A stretch of 64,000 bases of DNA from Actinomycetota bacterium (GCA_018268465.1 JAFDWN010000037.1:43239-107238); one strand, 5' to 3'. Counted from the first letter of the stretch, positions 9,883 to 19,484 are shown. Made by a program: numbers and translations. The notes: generated from the letters alone by a model not told the origin.

Positions 9883-11601
9883 ATGGCCATCTCCGTTCAG
9901 ATGCCCGCACTTGGTGAGAGCGTCACCGAGGGGACTGTCACCCGCTGGCTGAAACAGGAGGGTGACACCGTCGAACAGGATGAGCCGTTACTGGAGGTCT
10001 CCACCGACAAGGTCGACACCGAGATTCCGGCGCCCGCGTCGGGGGTCCTGACCAAGATCATCGCGCAGGAAGACGACACCGTCGAGGTCGGCGGTGACCT
10101 TGCCGTGATCGGCGACGCAGGCGAGGGGGGCGGCGCCGAGGAGCCGCCCGCGCAGGAAGCCCCCGCCGAAGAGCCCGCGGCCGAACCGGAGCCGGAACCG
10201 GAACCCGCCGCCGCGCCGGCCGCCTCCGGGGGCGACGCCACCTCGGTCGTGATGCCCGAGCTGGGCGAGTCCGTGACCGAGGGGACGGTGACGCGCTGGC
10301 TCAAGCAGGTCGGTGACGAGGTCGCAGTCGACGAACCCCTCGTGGAGGTGTCCACCGACAAGGTCGATACCGAGATCCCCTCGCCGGTGGCCGGCACGCT
10401 GCTCGCGATCACCGCCGAGGAGGACGACGTCGTCGCGGTGGGCGGCGAACTGGCCAAGATCGGCAGTGCCGGCGCCGCGGCTCCCGAAAAGCCGGCACCC
10501 AAGCCGGAACCGAAGCCGGAACCCAAGCCCGAACCCAAACCGGAACCGGTCGCGGCAAAGCCCGAACCCAAGCCCGAACCCAAGCCCGAACCCAAACCGG
10601 AGCCGAAGCCCGCTCCCGTCGCCCAGGCCGCGCCGTCGGCCAACGGCAGTGCCGATGGCAGCCCGTATGTGACGCCGCTGGTGCGCAAGCTCGCGGGCGA
10701 GCACAACGTCGACCTGTCCTCGGTGAAGGGCACGGGCGTCGGCGGCCGCATCCGCAAGCAGGACGTGCTCGCCGCGGCCGAGGCGAAGAAGGCACCTCCG
10801 GCACCCGAGCCTGCTGCCGCAGCACCCGCCAAGGCGCCCGCCGCGGCGGCGCCCAGTGCCCCCTCGGCGCTGGCGCACCTGCGCGGAACCACGCAGAAGG
10901 TCAACCGGATCCGTCAGATCACCGCGAAGAAGACCCGCGAATCGCTGCAGACGACCGCGCAGCTGACGCAGGTCCACGAGGTCGACATGACCAAGATCGT
11001 GTCGCTGCGGGCCAGGGCGAAGAAGGCGTTCGCCGAACGCGAGGGCGTCAACCTCACCTACCTCCCGTTCATCGCCCGCGCCGCGATCGACGCGCTGAAG
11101 GCCCATCCCAACGTCAACGCGAGCTACAACGAGGACAGCAAGGAGATCACGTACTACGACGCCGAGCACCTCGGGTTCGCCGTCGACACCGATCAAGGGC
11201 TGCTCTCCCCGGTGGTGCACAACGCCGGCGATCTGTCGCTGGGCGGGTTGGCCCGGGCGATCTCCGATATCGCGGGCCGCGCGCGGTCGGGCAACCTCAA
11301 ACCCGACGAGCTGTCCGGCGGCACGTTCACCATCACCAACATCGGCAGCCAGGGCGCCCTGTTCGACACCCCGATCCTGGTTCCGCCGCAGGCGGCGATG
11401 CTGGGGACCGGTGCGATCGTCAAGCGTCCCCGGGTCATCGTCGACGCATTCGGCAACGAGTCGATCGGTGTCCGGTCGGTGTGCTACCTGCCGCTGACCT
11501 ACGACCACCGGTTGATCGACGGCGCCGACGCCGGACGCTTCGTCACCACGATCAAGCGCCGTCTCGAAGAGGGTGCGTTCGAGGCTGATCTGGGGCTCTG
11601 A
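9883..11601 (+). CDS. dlaT: Dihydrolipoamide acyltransferase E2 of 2-oxo acid dehydrogenase (DlaT/SucB)
   Basis: A 572-residue E2 core subunit. It has two lipoyl domains with lipoylated lysines K43 and K160, each in [11 protein letters not shown] Lys-Pro-Glu-Pro-rich linker follows (~206-243), then a peripheral-subunit-binding domain (~261-297) and a catalytic acyltransferase domain ending in TYDHRLIDG, with His542 as the catalytic base. In M. tuberculosis DlaT serves pyruvate dehydrogenase and the peroxynitrite-reductase complex. The neighbours lipB and lipA supply its cofactor. ATG 9883 has the site GAGGGAG upstream; the longer open frame is not family-like. Confidence 0.95.
   Translation: MAISVQMPALGESVTEGTVTRWLKQEGDTVEQDEPLLEVSTDKVDTEIPAPASGVLTKIIAQEDDTVEVGGDLAVIGDAGEGGGAEEPPAQEAPAEEPAAEPEPEPEPAAAPAASGGDATSVVMPELGESVTEGTVTRWLKQVGDEVAVDEPLVEVSTDKVDTEIPSPVAGTLLAITAEEDDVVAVGGELAKIGSAGAAAPEKPAPKPEPKPEPKPEPKPEPVAAKPEPKPEPKPEPKPEPKPAPVAQAAPSANGSADGSPYVTPLVRKLAGEHNVDLSSVKGTGVGGRIRKQDVLAAAEAKKAPPAPEPAAAAPAKAPAAAAPSAPSALAHLRGTTQKVNRIRQITAKKTRESLQTTAQLTQVHEVDMTKIVSLRARAKKAFAEREGVNLTYLPFIARAAIDALKAHPNVNASYNEDSKEITYYDAEHLGFAVDTDQGLLSPVVHNAGDLSLGGLARAISDIAGRARSGNLKPDELSGGTFTITNIGSQGALFDTPILVPPQAAMLGTGAIVKRPRVIVDAFGNESIGVRSVCYLPLTYDHRLIDGADAGRFVTTIKRRLEEGAFEADLGL
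10501..10611 (+). repeat. KPEP-coding repeat in the dlaT linker
   Basis: An in-frame run of Lys-Pro-Glu-Pro units, encoded by near-identical 12-bp repeats and broken once by a short VAAK stretch. It encodes an extended charged hinge between the second lipoyl domain and the E1/E3-binding domain. Confidence 0.85.
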
Positions 11602-11606
11602 CCTCG

Positions 11607-12533
11607 GTGACCGGCGGAACCGCAGCGGACGCGGCCGTCGTCGCGATAGCGGGCTCCTCAGGTCTCATCGGGTCAGCGTTGGTTTCGGCGCTGCGCGCGG
11701 CGGATCACCGGGTGCTGCGCATCGTGCGCCGCGCCCCGTCCAACGCCGACGAACTGTTCTGGAACCCGGACACCGGCGAATTCGACACCCGCGCTTTGCG
11801 CGGGGTCGACGCCGTGGTCAACCTGTGCGGCGTCAACGTCGGGCAGAAGCGGTGGTCGGGCGCGTTCAAACAAAGCCTGCGCGACAGCCGTATCGGCCCG
11901 ACCGAGGTGCTGACCGGTGCCGTCGTGGACGCGGAAGTACCGGTACTCGTCAACGCCAGCGCGGTGGGCTACTACGGGGACACCCGGGACCGTGCCACCG
12001 ACGAATCGGCACCGCCGGGTACCGGCTTCCTGGCGCGACTGTGCCGGGACTGGGAGGCCGCGACGCTGCCCGCGCAGAGCGCAGGAGTGCGGGTGGTGCT
12101 GGCCCGCACCGGACTGGTGTTCGCCCCGTCGGGCGGGATCCTGGGCCGCGTCAAACCGCTGTTCGGGTTCGCGCTGGGCGCCCGGCTGGGTAACGGGCGG
12201 CAGTACATGCCGTGGGTCACGCTGGAGGACGAGGTACGGGCGCTGTTGTTCGCGATCTCGCATCGCAATCTCAGCGGCCCGGTCAACATCACCGGTCCCG
12301 CGCCCGTCACCAATGCGGAGTTCACCACGGCGCTGGGTCGTGCCATGAACAGGCCGACTCCGCTGATCGTGCCCGGCTTCGCCTTGCGGGCGGTGCTGGG
12401 CGAGTTCGCCGAGGAGGGGGTGCTGGGCGGGCAGCGCGCGATACCCGCGGCGCTGGAGGACGCGGGCTTCCGGTTCCACCACAACACCGTCGGCGAGGCA
12501 CTCGCCTACGCGACGGCGCCCAAGGAGGGATAG
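11607..12533 (+). CDS. TIGR01777-family NAD(P)-dependent epimerase/nucleotide-sugar-like protein (Rv2216-like)
   Basis: A 308-residue extended SDR-type protein. The Rossmann glycine motif [10 protein letters not shown] is at residues 16-25. [18 protein letters not shown] and the C-terminal [17 protein letters not shown] are hallmarks of this family (E. coli YfcH, plant SulA/cell-division inhibitor-like). The substrate is unknown. GTG start 5 nt after the dlaT stop, so it is probably in the dlaT operon. Confidence 0.88.
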   Translation: MTGGTAADAAVVAIAGSSGLIGSALVSALRAADHRVLRIVRRAPSNADELFWNPDTGEFDTRALRGVDAVVNLCGVNVGQKRWSGAFKQSLRDSRIGPTEVLTGAVVDAEVPVLVNASAVGYYGDTRDRATDESAPPGTGFLARLCRDWEAATLPAQSAGVRVVLARTGLVFAPSGGILGRVKPLFGFALGARLGNGRQYMPWVTLEDEVRALLFAISHRNLSGPVNITGPAPVTNAEFTTALGRAMNRPTPLIVPGFALRAVLGEFAEEGVLGGQRAIPAALEDAGFRFHHNTVGEALAYATAPKEG

Positions 12534-12550
12534 CGACCCGCGCCTGCGGG

Positions 12551-12556
12551 TAGTTT
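12551..12556 (+). promoter_or_regulatory. Leaderless-type -10 box TAGTTT for lipB
   Basis: TAGTTT ends 6 nt before the lipB GTG; no Shine-Dalgarno sequence is visible there. Confidence 0.5.
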
Positions 12557-12562
12557 GGTGCG

Positions 12563-13264
12563 GTGGCGCCAATTTCCATCCGGGCGGCGACGGCACCCGT
12601 CGACGTCCGCAGACTGGGTTCTCTCGACTACCACAGCGCCTGGAGGATGCAGCGCGAGCTCGCAGACGCCCGCGTCGCGGGCGGTCCAGACACTCTGCTG
12701 CTGCTCGAACATCCCCCCGTGTACACGGCGGGTAAACGCACCGAACCCCATGAGCGTCCCCACGACGGCACCCCGGTGGTGGACACCGATCGGGGCGGCA
12801 AGATCACCTGGCACGGTCCCGGACAACTGGTCGGCTATCCCGTCATCGGGCTGACCGAACCGCTCGACGTGGTGAATTATGTTCGGCGCCTTGAGGAGTC
12901 GTTGATCAGCGTGTGCGCCGAGTTGGGCTTGCCGACGTCCCGGGTGGCGGGCCGCTCGGGTGTCTGGGTGCCAACCGACGGTGTGCGTCCTCCCCGCAAG
13001 ATCGCCGCCATCGGTATCCGGGTGGCTCGCGCGACGACGCTGCACGGATTCGCGCTGAACTGCGACTGCGACCTCGCCGCGTTCTCGGCGATCGTGCCGT
13101 GCGGCATCAGCGATGCGGGGGTGACGTCGCTGTCGGCCGAACTGGGCAGACAGGTCCGCGTGGCGGATGTGACGGCCTTGGTCGCCGACGCGGTGTGCGA
13201 CGCCCTCGACGGGCGGCTGCCGGTCGGTGACGACCGGGCCGCGCAGGTAGCATCAGCCCAATGA
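12563..13264 (+). CDS. lipB: Octanoyl-[acyl carrier protein]:protein octanoyltransferase
   Basis: A 233-residue enzyme that transfers octanoate from ACP to lipoyl domains such as those of DlaT and GcvH. The acyl-binding Cys180 in [13 protein letters not shown] and its partner Lys146 in RKIAAIG are both present, as are the conserved [17 protein letters not shown] segment and [14 protein letters not shown]. The start codon is GTG with a TAGTTT -10 box 6 nt upstream. The stop overlaps the lipA ATG by 4 bp. Confidence 0.95.
   Translation: MAPISIRAATAPVDVRRLGSLDYHSAWRMQRELADARVAGGPDTLLLLEHPPVYTAGKRTEPHERPHDGTPVVDTDRGGKITWHGPGQLVGYPVIGLTEPLDVVNYVRRLEESLISVCAELGLPTSRVAGRSGVWVPTDGVRPPRKIAAIGIRVARATTLHGFALNCDCDLAAFSAIVPCGISDAGVTSLSAELGRQVRVADVTALVADAVCDALDGRLPVGDDRAAQVASAQ
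13248..13253 (+). promoter_or_regulatory. Possible internal leaderless -10 box TAGCAT for lipA
   Basis: TAGCAT lies inside the end of lipB, 7 nt before the lipA ATG, suggesting lipA may also be transcribed on its own. Confidence 0.4.
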
Positions 13265-14202
13265 GCGTGGTGCCAGAGGGCCGGAAACTGCTGCGCCTGG
13301 AAGTGCGCAATGCCCAGACGCCCATCGAGCGGAAGCCGCCGTGGATCAAGACCAGGGCGCGGATGGGTCCGGAGTACACCGAGCTGAAGAATCTCGTGCG
13401 CCGCGAGGGTTTGCACACGGTGTGCGAGGAGGCGGGCTGCCCGAACATCTACGAATGCTGGGAAGACCGTGAGGCGACGTTCCTCATCGGCGGTGAGCAG
13501 TGCACGCGTCGCTGCGATTTCTGCCAGATCGACACCGGCAAGCCCGCCGACCTCGACCGCGACGAGCCGCGCAGGGTCGCCGAAAGCGTGCAGGCGATGG
13601 GTCTGCGGTATTCGACGGTCACCGGTGTGGCCCGGGACGATCTGCCCGACGGTGGTGCCTGGCTGTACGCCGAGACGGTGCGCGCGATCAAGACGCTCAA
13701 CCCCAACACCGGGGTGGAGCTGCTGATCCCGGACTTCAACGGGGTTCCGCAGCTGCTCGAGCAGGTTTTCCAGGCGCGCCCGGAGGTCCTGGCGCACAAC
13801 GTGGAGACGGTACCCAGGATCTTCAAACGGATCCGGCCGGCCTTCCGCTACGACCGCAGCCTGGGGGTTCTGACCGCGGCGCGCGACTACGGACTGGTCA
13901 CCAAATCCAATCTCATCCTCGGTATGGGTGAGACGCCCGACGAGGTCCGCACCGCGCTGACCGACCTGTACGCGGCCGGCTGCGACATCGTCACGATCAC
14001 CCAGTACCTGCGCCCGTCGCCGCGGCACCATCCCGTGGAGCGGTGGGTCAGACCGGAGGAGTTCGTCGAGTTCGCCGAGTTCGCCGAGGGCCTCGGCTTT
14101 TCCGGGGTGCTGTCCGGCCCCTTGGTCCGGTCGTCGTATCGCGCCGGACGCCTTTATGCGAAGGCCGCGGGGTTACGGACGGGCACTCCACCCGTATCCT
14201 GA
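13261..14202 (+). CDS. lipA: Lipoyl synthase (radical SAM)
   Basis: A 313-residue radical-SAM enzyme that inserts two sulfurs into protein-bound octanoyl groups. The auxiliary cluster cysteines are C55, C60 and C66 ([12 protein letters not shown]). The radical-SAM cluster cysteines are C81, C85 and C88 (CTRRCDFC), preceded by TFLIGGEQ. The C-terminal RSSYRAG motif is present. It overlaps lipB, and a possible private TAGCAT -10 box lies 7 nt before the ATG. Confidence 0.97.
   Translation: MSVVPEGRKLLRLEVRNAQTPIERKPPWIKTRARMGPEYTELKNLVRREGLHTVCEEAGCPNIYECWEDREATFLIGGEQCTRRCDFCQIDTGKPADLDRDEPRRVAESVQAMGLRYSTVTGVARDDLPDGGAWLYAETVRAIKTLNPNTGVELLIPDFNGVPQLLEQVFQARPEVLAHNVETVPRIFKRIRPAFRYDRSLGVLTAARDYGLVTKSNLILGMGETPDEVRTALTDLYAAGCDIVTITQYLRPSPRHHPVERWVRPEEFVEFAEFAEGLGFSGVLSGPLVRSSYRAGRLYAKAAGLRTGTPPVS
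14195..14200 (+). promoter_or_regulatory. Leaderless-type -10 box TATCCT
   Basis: TATCCT spans the end of lipA and ends 6 nt before the ATG at 14207. Confidence 0.5.
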
Positions 14203-14206
14203 TTGA

Positions 14207-14959
14207 ATGGCCAAATCGCGTAACCCCGCCGCTGCCAAGGCTGCGAAAGCCGAGGCGAAAGCAGCCCGTAAGGCCGCTTCCAAGCAGCGACGCAGTCAGC
14301 TCTGGCAGGCGTTTCAGATCCAGCGCCGGGAGGATAAACGGCTGCTGCCGTACATGATCGGTGCCTTCGTGCTGATCGTGGCGATCTCGGTGGCATTGGC
14401 CATCGCCGTCGGCGGGATCACCTTGTACACGTTGATTCCGCTGGGTGTGGTGCTCGGCGCGTTGGTGGCGTTCATCATTTTCGGCCGGCGAGCGCAGAAG
14501 GCGGTGTACCGAAAGGCCGATGGTCAGACGGGTGCGGCGGCCTGGGCACTGGACAACCTGCGGGGCAAGTGGCGGGTGACGCCCGGCGTGGCCGCAACGG
14601 GTCATTTCGACGCCGTCCATCGCGTGATCGGACGCCCGGGGGTCATCTTCGTCGGCGAGGGTTCGGCCGCCCGCGTCAAACCGCTTCTGGCGCAGGAGAA
14701 GAAGCGCACCGCGCGACTGGTCGGCGACGTGCCCATCTATGACGTCATCGTCGGCAGCGGTGAGGGTGAGGTGCCGCTGTCGAAGCTGGAGCGCCATCTG
14801 ACCAAGCTGCCCGCGAATATCACCGTCAAACAGATGGATGCGCTGGAATCGCGCCTGACGGCGCTGGGGAGCAAGGTCGGCCCGGCGGCCATGCCGAAGG
14901 GTCCGCTGCCGGGGCAGGCGAAGATGCGCGGGGTTCAGCGCACCGTGCGGCGGCGCTAG
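14207..14959 (+). CDS. DUF4191 membrane protein (Rv2219-like)
   Basis: A 250-residue protein with a very basic, Ala/Lys-rich N-terminus, two adjacent hydrophobic helices (MIGAFVLIVAISVALAIAV and LYTLIPLGVVLGALVAFII) and a ~150-residue soluble C-terminal part ending in a basic tail. It matches the actinobacterial DUF4191 family that follows lipA in mycobacteria; its function is unknown. It starts 4 nt after the lipA stop, with a TATCCT -10 box 6 nt upstream of the ATG. Its stop abuts the stop of the convergent next gene. Confidence 0.88.
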   Translation: MAKSRNPAAAKAAKAEAKAARKAASKQRRSQLWQAFQIQRREDKRLLPYMIGAFVLIVAISVALAIAVGGITLYTLIPLGVVLGALVAFIIFGRRAQKAVYRKADGQTGAAAWALDNLRGKWRVTPGVAATGHFDAVHRVIGRPGVIFVGEGSAARVKPLLAQEKKRTARLVGDVPIYDVIVGSGEGEVPLSKLERHLTKLPANITVKQMDALESRLTALGSKVGPAAMPKGPLPGQAKMRGVQRTVRRR

Positions 14960-15451
14960 TCAGCGCCTGATCACCGCGGTACGCGTCACCCTGTCGTGCA
15001 GTCCACGCAGATCGGTGTCGGTGATCAGCGCCGGGATCACCAGCGCGATGAGCAGTCCCCGCGCCAGAGCGCGGCCGATGCCGACCTGCTCGCCTCCGTC
15101 GGTGGGCACCACGACCAGGCCGAGCGCCAGCTGACCGGGGGTGAACCCGAACAGCCGCACCGAGACCGCACCGATGATGATCCAGATGACCAGCACCGCG
15201 GTGGACAGGGTGGTCGCCGACACCAGCCCGGTGGTCGTCATCACGAGCGCGGCCAAACCGTAGGCGATCAGCCAGTCCACGAACAGCGCGGACACCCGGC
15301 GACCCATGCGCGCGATGGACCGTCGACCGGTGTCGGGAAGGCCGAGCCGCTGGCCCGGATAGGTGGTGGTTGCGTGGTCCGGACTGCCCGAGGCTTCGTC
15401 CGGTTCGAACGCACCGGACCCTGACAGCCAGGACCCGATTGTGCGGGCCAT
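14960..15451 (-). CDS. RDD-family membrane protein (Rv2219A-like)
   Basis: A 163-residue integral membrane protein. The RDD region starts with RMGRRVSALFVDWLIAYGL, followed by further hydrophobic spans (LSTAVLVIWIIIGAVSVRLFG and a C-terminal ALLIALVIPALI) and the typical polar segment between helices. RDD proteins are small membrane proteins of mixed or unknown role. The gene is divergent from glnA1, so its promoter shares the 15452-15601 region with the GlnR box; it might respond to nitrogen, but that is inference. Confidence 0.85.
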   Translation of the reverse strand: MARTIGSWLSGSGAFEPDEASGSPDHATTTYPGQRLGLPDTGRRSIARMGRRVSALFVDWLIAYGLAALVMTTTGLVSATTLSTAVLVIWIIIGAVSVRLFGFTPGQLALGLVVVPTDGGEQVGIGRALARGLLIALVIPALITDTDLRGLHDRVTRTAVIRR

Positions 15452-15512
15452 ATTGTTCAGGATAGGCAGGGGCGCCCGCGCCCCCGCCTACGGCCAGGGG
15501 CAAGGCGATTGC

Positions 15513-15550
15513 GTAACGTCGGCGCAACATACGGTTGACGTCAGCGCAAC
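15513..15550 (+). promoter_or_regulatory. GlnR-type binding box upstream of glnA1
   Basis: Four AC-ending pentamers are spaced with exact 11-bp periodicity: GTAAC-n6-GCAAC-n6-TTGAC-n6-GCAAC. This is the a1-b1-a2-b2 layout known for GlnR sites in actinobacteria. The box ends 51 bp before the glnA1 start. The third pentamer (TTGAC, 15535-15539) could double as a -35 element. Confidence 0.7.
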
Positions 15551-15601
15551 ACCGTGTCCCTAGCGTCAACGCCCGGGTTCACCAGTAAAGGAGATAGCTC
15601 A

Positions 15602-17038
15602 GTGGCAGAAAAGACCGCTGATGACATCATCAAGCTGATCAAGGACGAGAACGTCGAGTACGTCGACATCCGTTTCTGCGATCTGCCCGGTGTCGTTCAG
15701 CACTTCTCGATCCCCGCCTCCGCGTTCGACGAGAGCGTATTCGAAGACGGGCTGGCCTTCGACGGATCGTCGGTGCGCGGCTTCCAGTCGATCCACGAAT
15801 CCGACATGATGCTGTTGCCCGATCCCGAGACCGCGCGCATCGACCCGTTCCGCGCCGCCAAGACGCTGAACCTCAACTTCTTCGTGCACGACCCGTTCAC
15901 CCGTGAGGCCTACTCGCGCGACCCGCGCAACGTGGCCCGCAAGGCGGAGAACTACCTCGCCAGCACCGGCATCGCCGACACCTGCTTCTTCGGCGCCGAG
16001 GCCGAGTTCTACATCTTCGACTCGGTGTCGTTCGACTCCAAGATGAACGGCACCTTCTACGAGGTCGACTCCGAATCGGGTTGGTGGAACTCGGGCGAAC
16101 CGTTCGAGGCCGACGGCTCGCCCAACCGCGGCTACAAGGTCCGCCCCAAGGGTGGCTACTTCCCCGTCGCACCGTATGACCACTACGTCGACCTGCGCGA
16201 CGAGATGGCCACCAACCTGCAGAACGCCGGGTTCACCCTGGAGCGCGGCCACCACGAGGTCGGCACCGCCGGTCAGGCCGAGATCAACTACAAGTTCAAC
16301 ACGCTGCTGCACGCGGCCGACGATGTGCTGCTGTTCAAGTACATCATCAAGAACACCGCGTGGGCCAACGGCAAGACCGTCACCTTCATGCCGAAGCCGC
16401 TGTTCGGCGACAACGGTTCCGGTATGCATGCCCACCAGTCGTTGTGGAAGGACGGCAAGCCGCTGTTCCACGACGAGTCGGGTTACGCGGGCCTCTCGGA
16501 CATCGCCCGCCACTACATCGGCGGCATCCTGCACCACGCGCCGTCGCTGCTGGCGTTCACCAACCCGACGGTGAACTCCTACAAGCGTCTGGTCCCGGGC
16601 TACGAGGCGCCGATCAACCTGGTCTACAGCCAGCGCAACCGCTCGGCATGTGTGCGCATCCCGATCACCGGCAACAACCCCAAGGCCAAGCGCCTGGAGT
16701 TCCGCTGCCCGGACAGCTCGGGCAACCCGTACCTGGCGTTCGCCGCGATGTTGATGGCCGGCATCGACGGCATCAAGAACAAGATCGAGCCGCTCGCTCC
16801 GGTCGACAAGGACCTCTACGAGTTGCCGCCGGACGAGGCCGCCAACATCCCGCAGGCGCCCACCTCGCTGGCCGCGGTGATCGACAAGCTCGAAGAGGAC
16901 CACGAGTACCTCACCGAGGGCGGCGTGTTCACCGAGGACCTGATCGAGACCTATATCGCCTACAAGCGGGAGAACGAAATCCTGCCGATCCAGATCCGGC
17001 CTCACCCGTACGAGTTCTCGCTCTACTACGACGTGTAG
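15602..17038 (+). CDS. glnA1: Glutamine synthetase type I
   Basis: A 478-residue GSI-beta enzyme making glutamine from glutamate, ammonia and ATP; it is the main nitrogen-assimilation enzyme. The length equals the recalled M. tuberculosis GlnA1. Visible are DGSSVRGF, the ATP-site segment [12 protein letters not shown], the NRSACVRIP block, and the adenylylation tyrosine about residue 406 in [10 protein letters not shown]. That tyrosine is the target of GlnE, encoded 2.4 kb away. GTG 15602 is chosen because AAAGGAG lies 8 nt upstream and the protein then aligns end to end. A four-site GlnR box lies upstream. Confidence 0.97.
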   Translation: MAEKTADDIIKLIKDENVEYVDIRFCDLPGVVQHFSIPASAFDESVFEDGLAFDGSSVRGFQSIHESDMMLLPDPETARIDPFRAAKTLNLNFFVHDPFTREAYSRDPRNVARKAENYLASTGIADTCFFGAEAEFYIFDSVSFDSKMNGTFYEVDSESGWWNSGEPFEADGSPNRGYKVRPKGGYFPVAPYDHYVDLRDEMATNLQNAGFTLERGHHEVGTAGQAEINYKFNTLLHAADDVLLFKYIIKNTAWANGKTVTFMPKPLFGDNGSGMHAHQSLWKDGKPLFHDESGYAGLSDIARHYIGGILHHAPSLLAFTNPTVNSYKRLVPGYEAPINLVYSQRNRSACVRIPITGNNPKAKRLEFRCPDSSGNPYLAFAAMLMAGIDGIKNKIEPLAPVDKDLYELPPDEAANIPQAPTSLAAVIDKLEEDHEYLTEGGVFTEDLIETYIAYKRENEILPIQIRPHPYEFSLYYDV

Positions 17039-17084
17039 TCGACACCGCCGACGCGACGTCTAGTCGACACCGCCGACGCGACGT
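17036..17084 (+). repeat. 25-bp tandem duplication spanning the glnA1 stop codon
   Basis: The sequence from the glnA1 TAG (17036-17060) is repeated directly at 17061-17084, identical for 24 bases. The first copy contains the stop codon; the second lies in the 3' untranslated region before the terminator. Confidence 0.9.
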
Positions 17085-17103
17085 ACCGGTCGGCACCGGG
17101 AAA

Positions 17104-17134
17104 CCGGGTGGCGCAGCAGCGCCGCCCGGTTTTT
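17104..17134 (+). terminator. Intrinsic terminator of glnA1
   Basis: An 11-bp stem (CCGGGTGGCGC / GCGCCGCCCGG, one G-U pair) with a 4-nt AGCA loop is followed by TTTTT. Such a clean U-tract terminator is uncommon in mycobacterial DNA. Confidence 0.85.
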
Positions 17135-17153
17135 CGTTTGATAGCAATGACGC

Positions 17154-17585
17154 ATGCGTGTGCTTGTTCAACGGGTGCTCTCGGCGAGTGTCGCGGTCGA
17201 CGGCGAGGTGGTCGGGGCGATCCGGCCGGCCGGCCAGGGCCTGTTGGCCTTCGTCGGCGTCACACACACCGACGACACCGACACCGCGCGCCGGATGGCG
17301 GACAAACTGTGGCGGTTGCGCATCCTCGACGACGAACGGTCCGCGGCCGACGTCGGCGCGCCGATCCTGGTGGTCAGCCAGTTCACGCTGTACGCGAACA
17401 CCGACAAGGGTCGCAGGCCGTCGTGGAACGCCGCGGCGCCGGGTGCGGTGGCCGAGCCGATGGTCGCGGTGTTCGAGGACACGCTGCGTGCGTTGGGGGC
17501 CGATGTCGCCTCGGGGATCTTCGGCGCCGATATGCGAATCGAACTGGTCAACGACGGCCCGGTGACGGTGATGCTCGAACTCTGA
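17154..17585 (+). CDS. dtd: D-aminoacyl-tRNA deacylase
   Basis: A 143-residue DTD that hydrolyses D-amino acids and glycine from mischarged tRNAs. Both active-site motifs are visible: SQFTLYA with the following KGRRPSW, and the cross-subunit NDGPVT near the C-terminus. [13 protein letters not shown] is the typical start. It stands alone between the glnA1 terminator and the doxX genes. From memory, the M. tuberculosis homologue lies elsewhere (Rv1897c), so this is a local gene-order difference. Confidence 0.93.
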   Translation: MRVLVQRVLSASVAVDGEVVGAIRPAGQGLLAFVGVTHTDDTDTARRMADKLWRLRILDDERSAADVGAPILVVSQFTLYANTDKGRRPSWNAAAPGAVAEPMVAVFEDTLRALGADVASGIFGADMRIELVNDGPVTVMLEL

Positions 17586-17644
17586 GCGATGTGGCGTAGA
17601 CCCCATCAGCCGCACGAAAGCTATTCGGACCGCGGTCCGCATAG

Positions 17645-17650
17645 TAGGGT
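17645..17650 (+). promoter_or_regulatory. Leaderless-type -10 box TAGGGT
   Basis: TAGGGT ends 7 nt before the ATG at 17658 and supports that start over the upstream frame. Confidence 0.5.
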
Positions 17651-17657
17651 CGGTCCC

Positions 17658-18080
17658 ATGACGACCACAGTTGAGTCCCGGGTAAGTGCGCTCTCACCAC
17701 TCGTCCTGAGCCTGTTCCGCATCGTGTTCGGCCTGCTCTTCGCCGTGCACGGCGCATCCAAACTCTTCGCCTGGCCGGTGGACAGCGGCACCGGCGCGGT
17801 GCCCGTCGGCACCTGGCCCTACTGGTGGGCCGGCCTGATCGAACTGGTCCTCGGCCTGCTGATCACGGTCGGGCTGTTCACCAGGATCGCCGCCTTCATC
17901 GCCTCGGGCCACATGGCCGTGGCCTACTTCTGGCAGCACGCACCCAACGGACTACATCCGCTGGAGAACGGCGGCGAACCCGCCGTGCTGTTCTGCTTCG
18001 GATTCCTGCTGCTCGCCGTCATGGGCGGCGGTAGCATCGCGATCGACGCCGTGCGCAGACGGGGCAGCACCCCAGCCTGA
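17658..18080 (+). CDS. DoxX-family membrane protein, copy 1
   Basis: A 140-residue protein with about four hydrophobic helices. Family features are LFRIVFGLLFAVHGASKLF near the N-terminus and PNGLHPLENGGEPAVLFCFGF near the end. DoxX-like proteins are membrane partners of redox enzymes; in mycobacteria one member works with SodA and SseA in oxidative-stress defence. Whether that holds here is unknown. It is followed by a second, similar copy 118 bp downstream. Confidence 0.88.
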   Translation: MTTTVESRVSALSPLVLSLFRIVFGLLFAVHGASKLFAWPVDSGTGAVPVGTWPYWWAGLIELVLGLLITVGLFTRIAAFIASGHMAVAYFWQHAPNGLHPLENGGEPAVLFCFGFLLLAVMGGGSIAIDAVRRRGSTPA

Positions 18081-18186
18081 GACGAAAATTGTTGGGGCCG
18101 AATGTTTTTTGCGAGACAACTACCCGGAGATGGTGATTGCCGTCGCCGTGATGCGGCGGGGCGTGGCACGGTTCACGCTCCGCCGG

Positions 18187-18192
18187 TAGCGT
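18187..18192 (+). promoter_or_regulatory. Leaderless-type -10 box TAGCGT
   Basis: TAGCGT ends 6 nt before the ATG at 18199. Confidence 0.5.
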
Positions 18193-18198
18193 CGAGTC

Positions 18199-18594
18199 AT
18201 GACGCAAACCCTTGCGAATCGGGTTAATTCGAGCTCTCAGGCCGTTCTGTCGGTGTTCCGTGTCGTGGTCGGCTTCCTTTTCGCCGTCCACGGCGCCGCC
18301 AAATTGTTCGCCTGGCCGGTGGATATGGGCGGTGCCGTGCCGGTCGGCGCGTGGCCCGCGTGGTGGGCGGGCGTTATCGAACTGGTTGCCGGCCTGCTGG
18401 TGATGCTCGGATTCTTCACTCGCCCAGCCGCTTTCATCGCCGCCGGCACGATGGCCGTAGCGTACTTCTGGATGCACCAGCCCAACGGGCTGCATCCGCT
18501 GGAGAACGGCGGCGAGACGGCGGTGTTGTTCTGCTTCGCGTTCCTGCTGCTGTTCGCCATGGGACCGGGCCGCTGGGCGCTGAATCGGCGCTGA
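18199..18594 (+). CDS. DoxX-family membrane protein, copy 2
   Basis: A 131-residue paralogue of the preceding gene. They share the segments LFAWPVD, PVGxWPxWWAGxIELV and PNGLHPLENGGE, so the pair arose by tandem duplication. Four hydrophobic spans are predicted. It has its own -10 box, so the copies may be regulated separately. The function beyond the DoxX family is unknown. Confidence 0.88.
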   Translation: MTQTLANRVNSSSQAVLSVFRVVVGFLFAVHGAAKLFAWPVDMGGAVPVGAWPAWWAGVIELVAGLLVMLGFFTRPAAFIAAGTMAVAYFWMHQPNGLHPLENGGETAVLFCFAFLLLFAMGPGRWALNRR

Positions 18595-18607
18595 CGGGAG
18601 GCGGCTG

Positions 18608-19468
18608 TCAGTCGTCGAGCCGAAGATCCTCGCGGAAACGCTTCATCCCGTCGATCTTTTCGGCCGTCGTCGCCTCGGCCCCGGTGTAGAACATCCACGG
18701 CATGGTGAGGATGTGGGTGATCCCCGCATCCTCTGCGCGCTGATAGTCGTCCCTGGTCAGCGCGTCGGTCAGCGGCGTCAGGATCGTGAAATCGTCTAAC
18801 GGGAGTTCGTTTTCGGTGCGTAACGTGCGCAGCCGGGTGGCCGCGTCGATCGCGCGCTCGGTGGTGATGAGATCCCCGACCCAGCCGTCGTAGCGGGCGG
18901 CGCGCCGGATCGCGATATCGCTCAGGCCGCCGACGAAGATAGGAATGCGCGGCGGCGTCGGCGTCATCTCGAGCCGGGGCGCCTGATAGAACTCACCGTC
19001 GAATTCGGTCCAGCCCGGCCGCCACAGTGCCCGCATCAGCTCGAGCATCTCCTCGGTGCGCCGGCCGCGACGGTCGAAACGCTGACCCATCAGCTCGAAC
19101 TCCTCGGCGCACCAACCGACGCCCACTCCCAACTCGACCCTGCCGTCGGCGAGGTGGGCGGCGGTGGCGATGGATTTGGCCGCCGAGTACGGGTCGCGCA
19201 TCGCGGGAATGTAGACCGTGGTGACGAAGTGGATATGCCGGGTGACCTGGGCCAGCGCACCCACGAGCACCCACGGGTCGGGCCAGTCGGTGAACGGCTG
19301 CCAGCGCCGCTGCCCGTCGCGGGTGTACGGATAGGGTGTGCGCAACGTCTCCAGGTTGACCACGTGGTCGGGGATGCCCACTCCGTCGAAGCCGAGTTCA
19401 TCTGCCGCCCGGGCGATCTCGACGATCTCCTTGGTGTCCAGGAATGCGGTGCTGACGTAGAACTTCAT
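18608..19468 (-). CDS. LLM-class (luciferase-like) F420-dependent oxidoreductase
   Basis: A 286-residue TIM-barrel protein of the bacterial luciferase-like superfamily. Typical segments are ARAADELGFDGVGIPDHV, TTVYIPAMRDPYSAAKSIATAAHLADGR (read in pieces), GVGVGWCAEEFELMG and PIFVGGLSDIAIRRAARYDGW. In mycobacteria such proteins usually use coenzyme F420; the substrate cannot be told. It ends 13 bp from the convergent doxX copy and follows glnE in the same direction. Confidence 0.87.
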   Translation of the reverse strand: MKFYVSTAFLDTKEIVEIARAADELGFDGVGIPDHVVNLETLRTPYPYTRDGQRRWQPFTDWPDPWVLVGALAQVTRHIHFVTTVYIPAMRDPYSAAKSIATAAHLADGRVELGVGVGWCAEEFELMGQRFDRRGRRTEEMLELMRALWRPGWTEFDGEFYQAPRLEMTPTPPRIPIFVGGLSDIAIRRAARYDGWVGDLITTERAIDAATRLRTLRTENELPLDDFTILTPLTDALTRDDYQRAEDAGITHILTMPWMFYTGAEATTAEKIDGMKRFREDLRLDD

Positions 19469-19484
19469 CCTGGACCGCGCCTCC

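Noticed and set aside
10501-10611. Short regular repeats considered as a CRISPR-like array
   Set aside because: They are in-frame KPEP codons without spacers; no cas genes are present anywhere in the window.
9988-11508. 506-codon minus-strand frame opposite dlaT
   Set aside because: Antisense shadow of dlaT; the GFGFG repeats are the reverse complement of the KPEP repeats.
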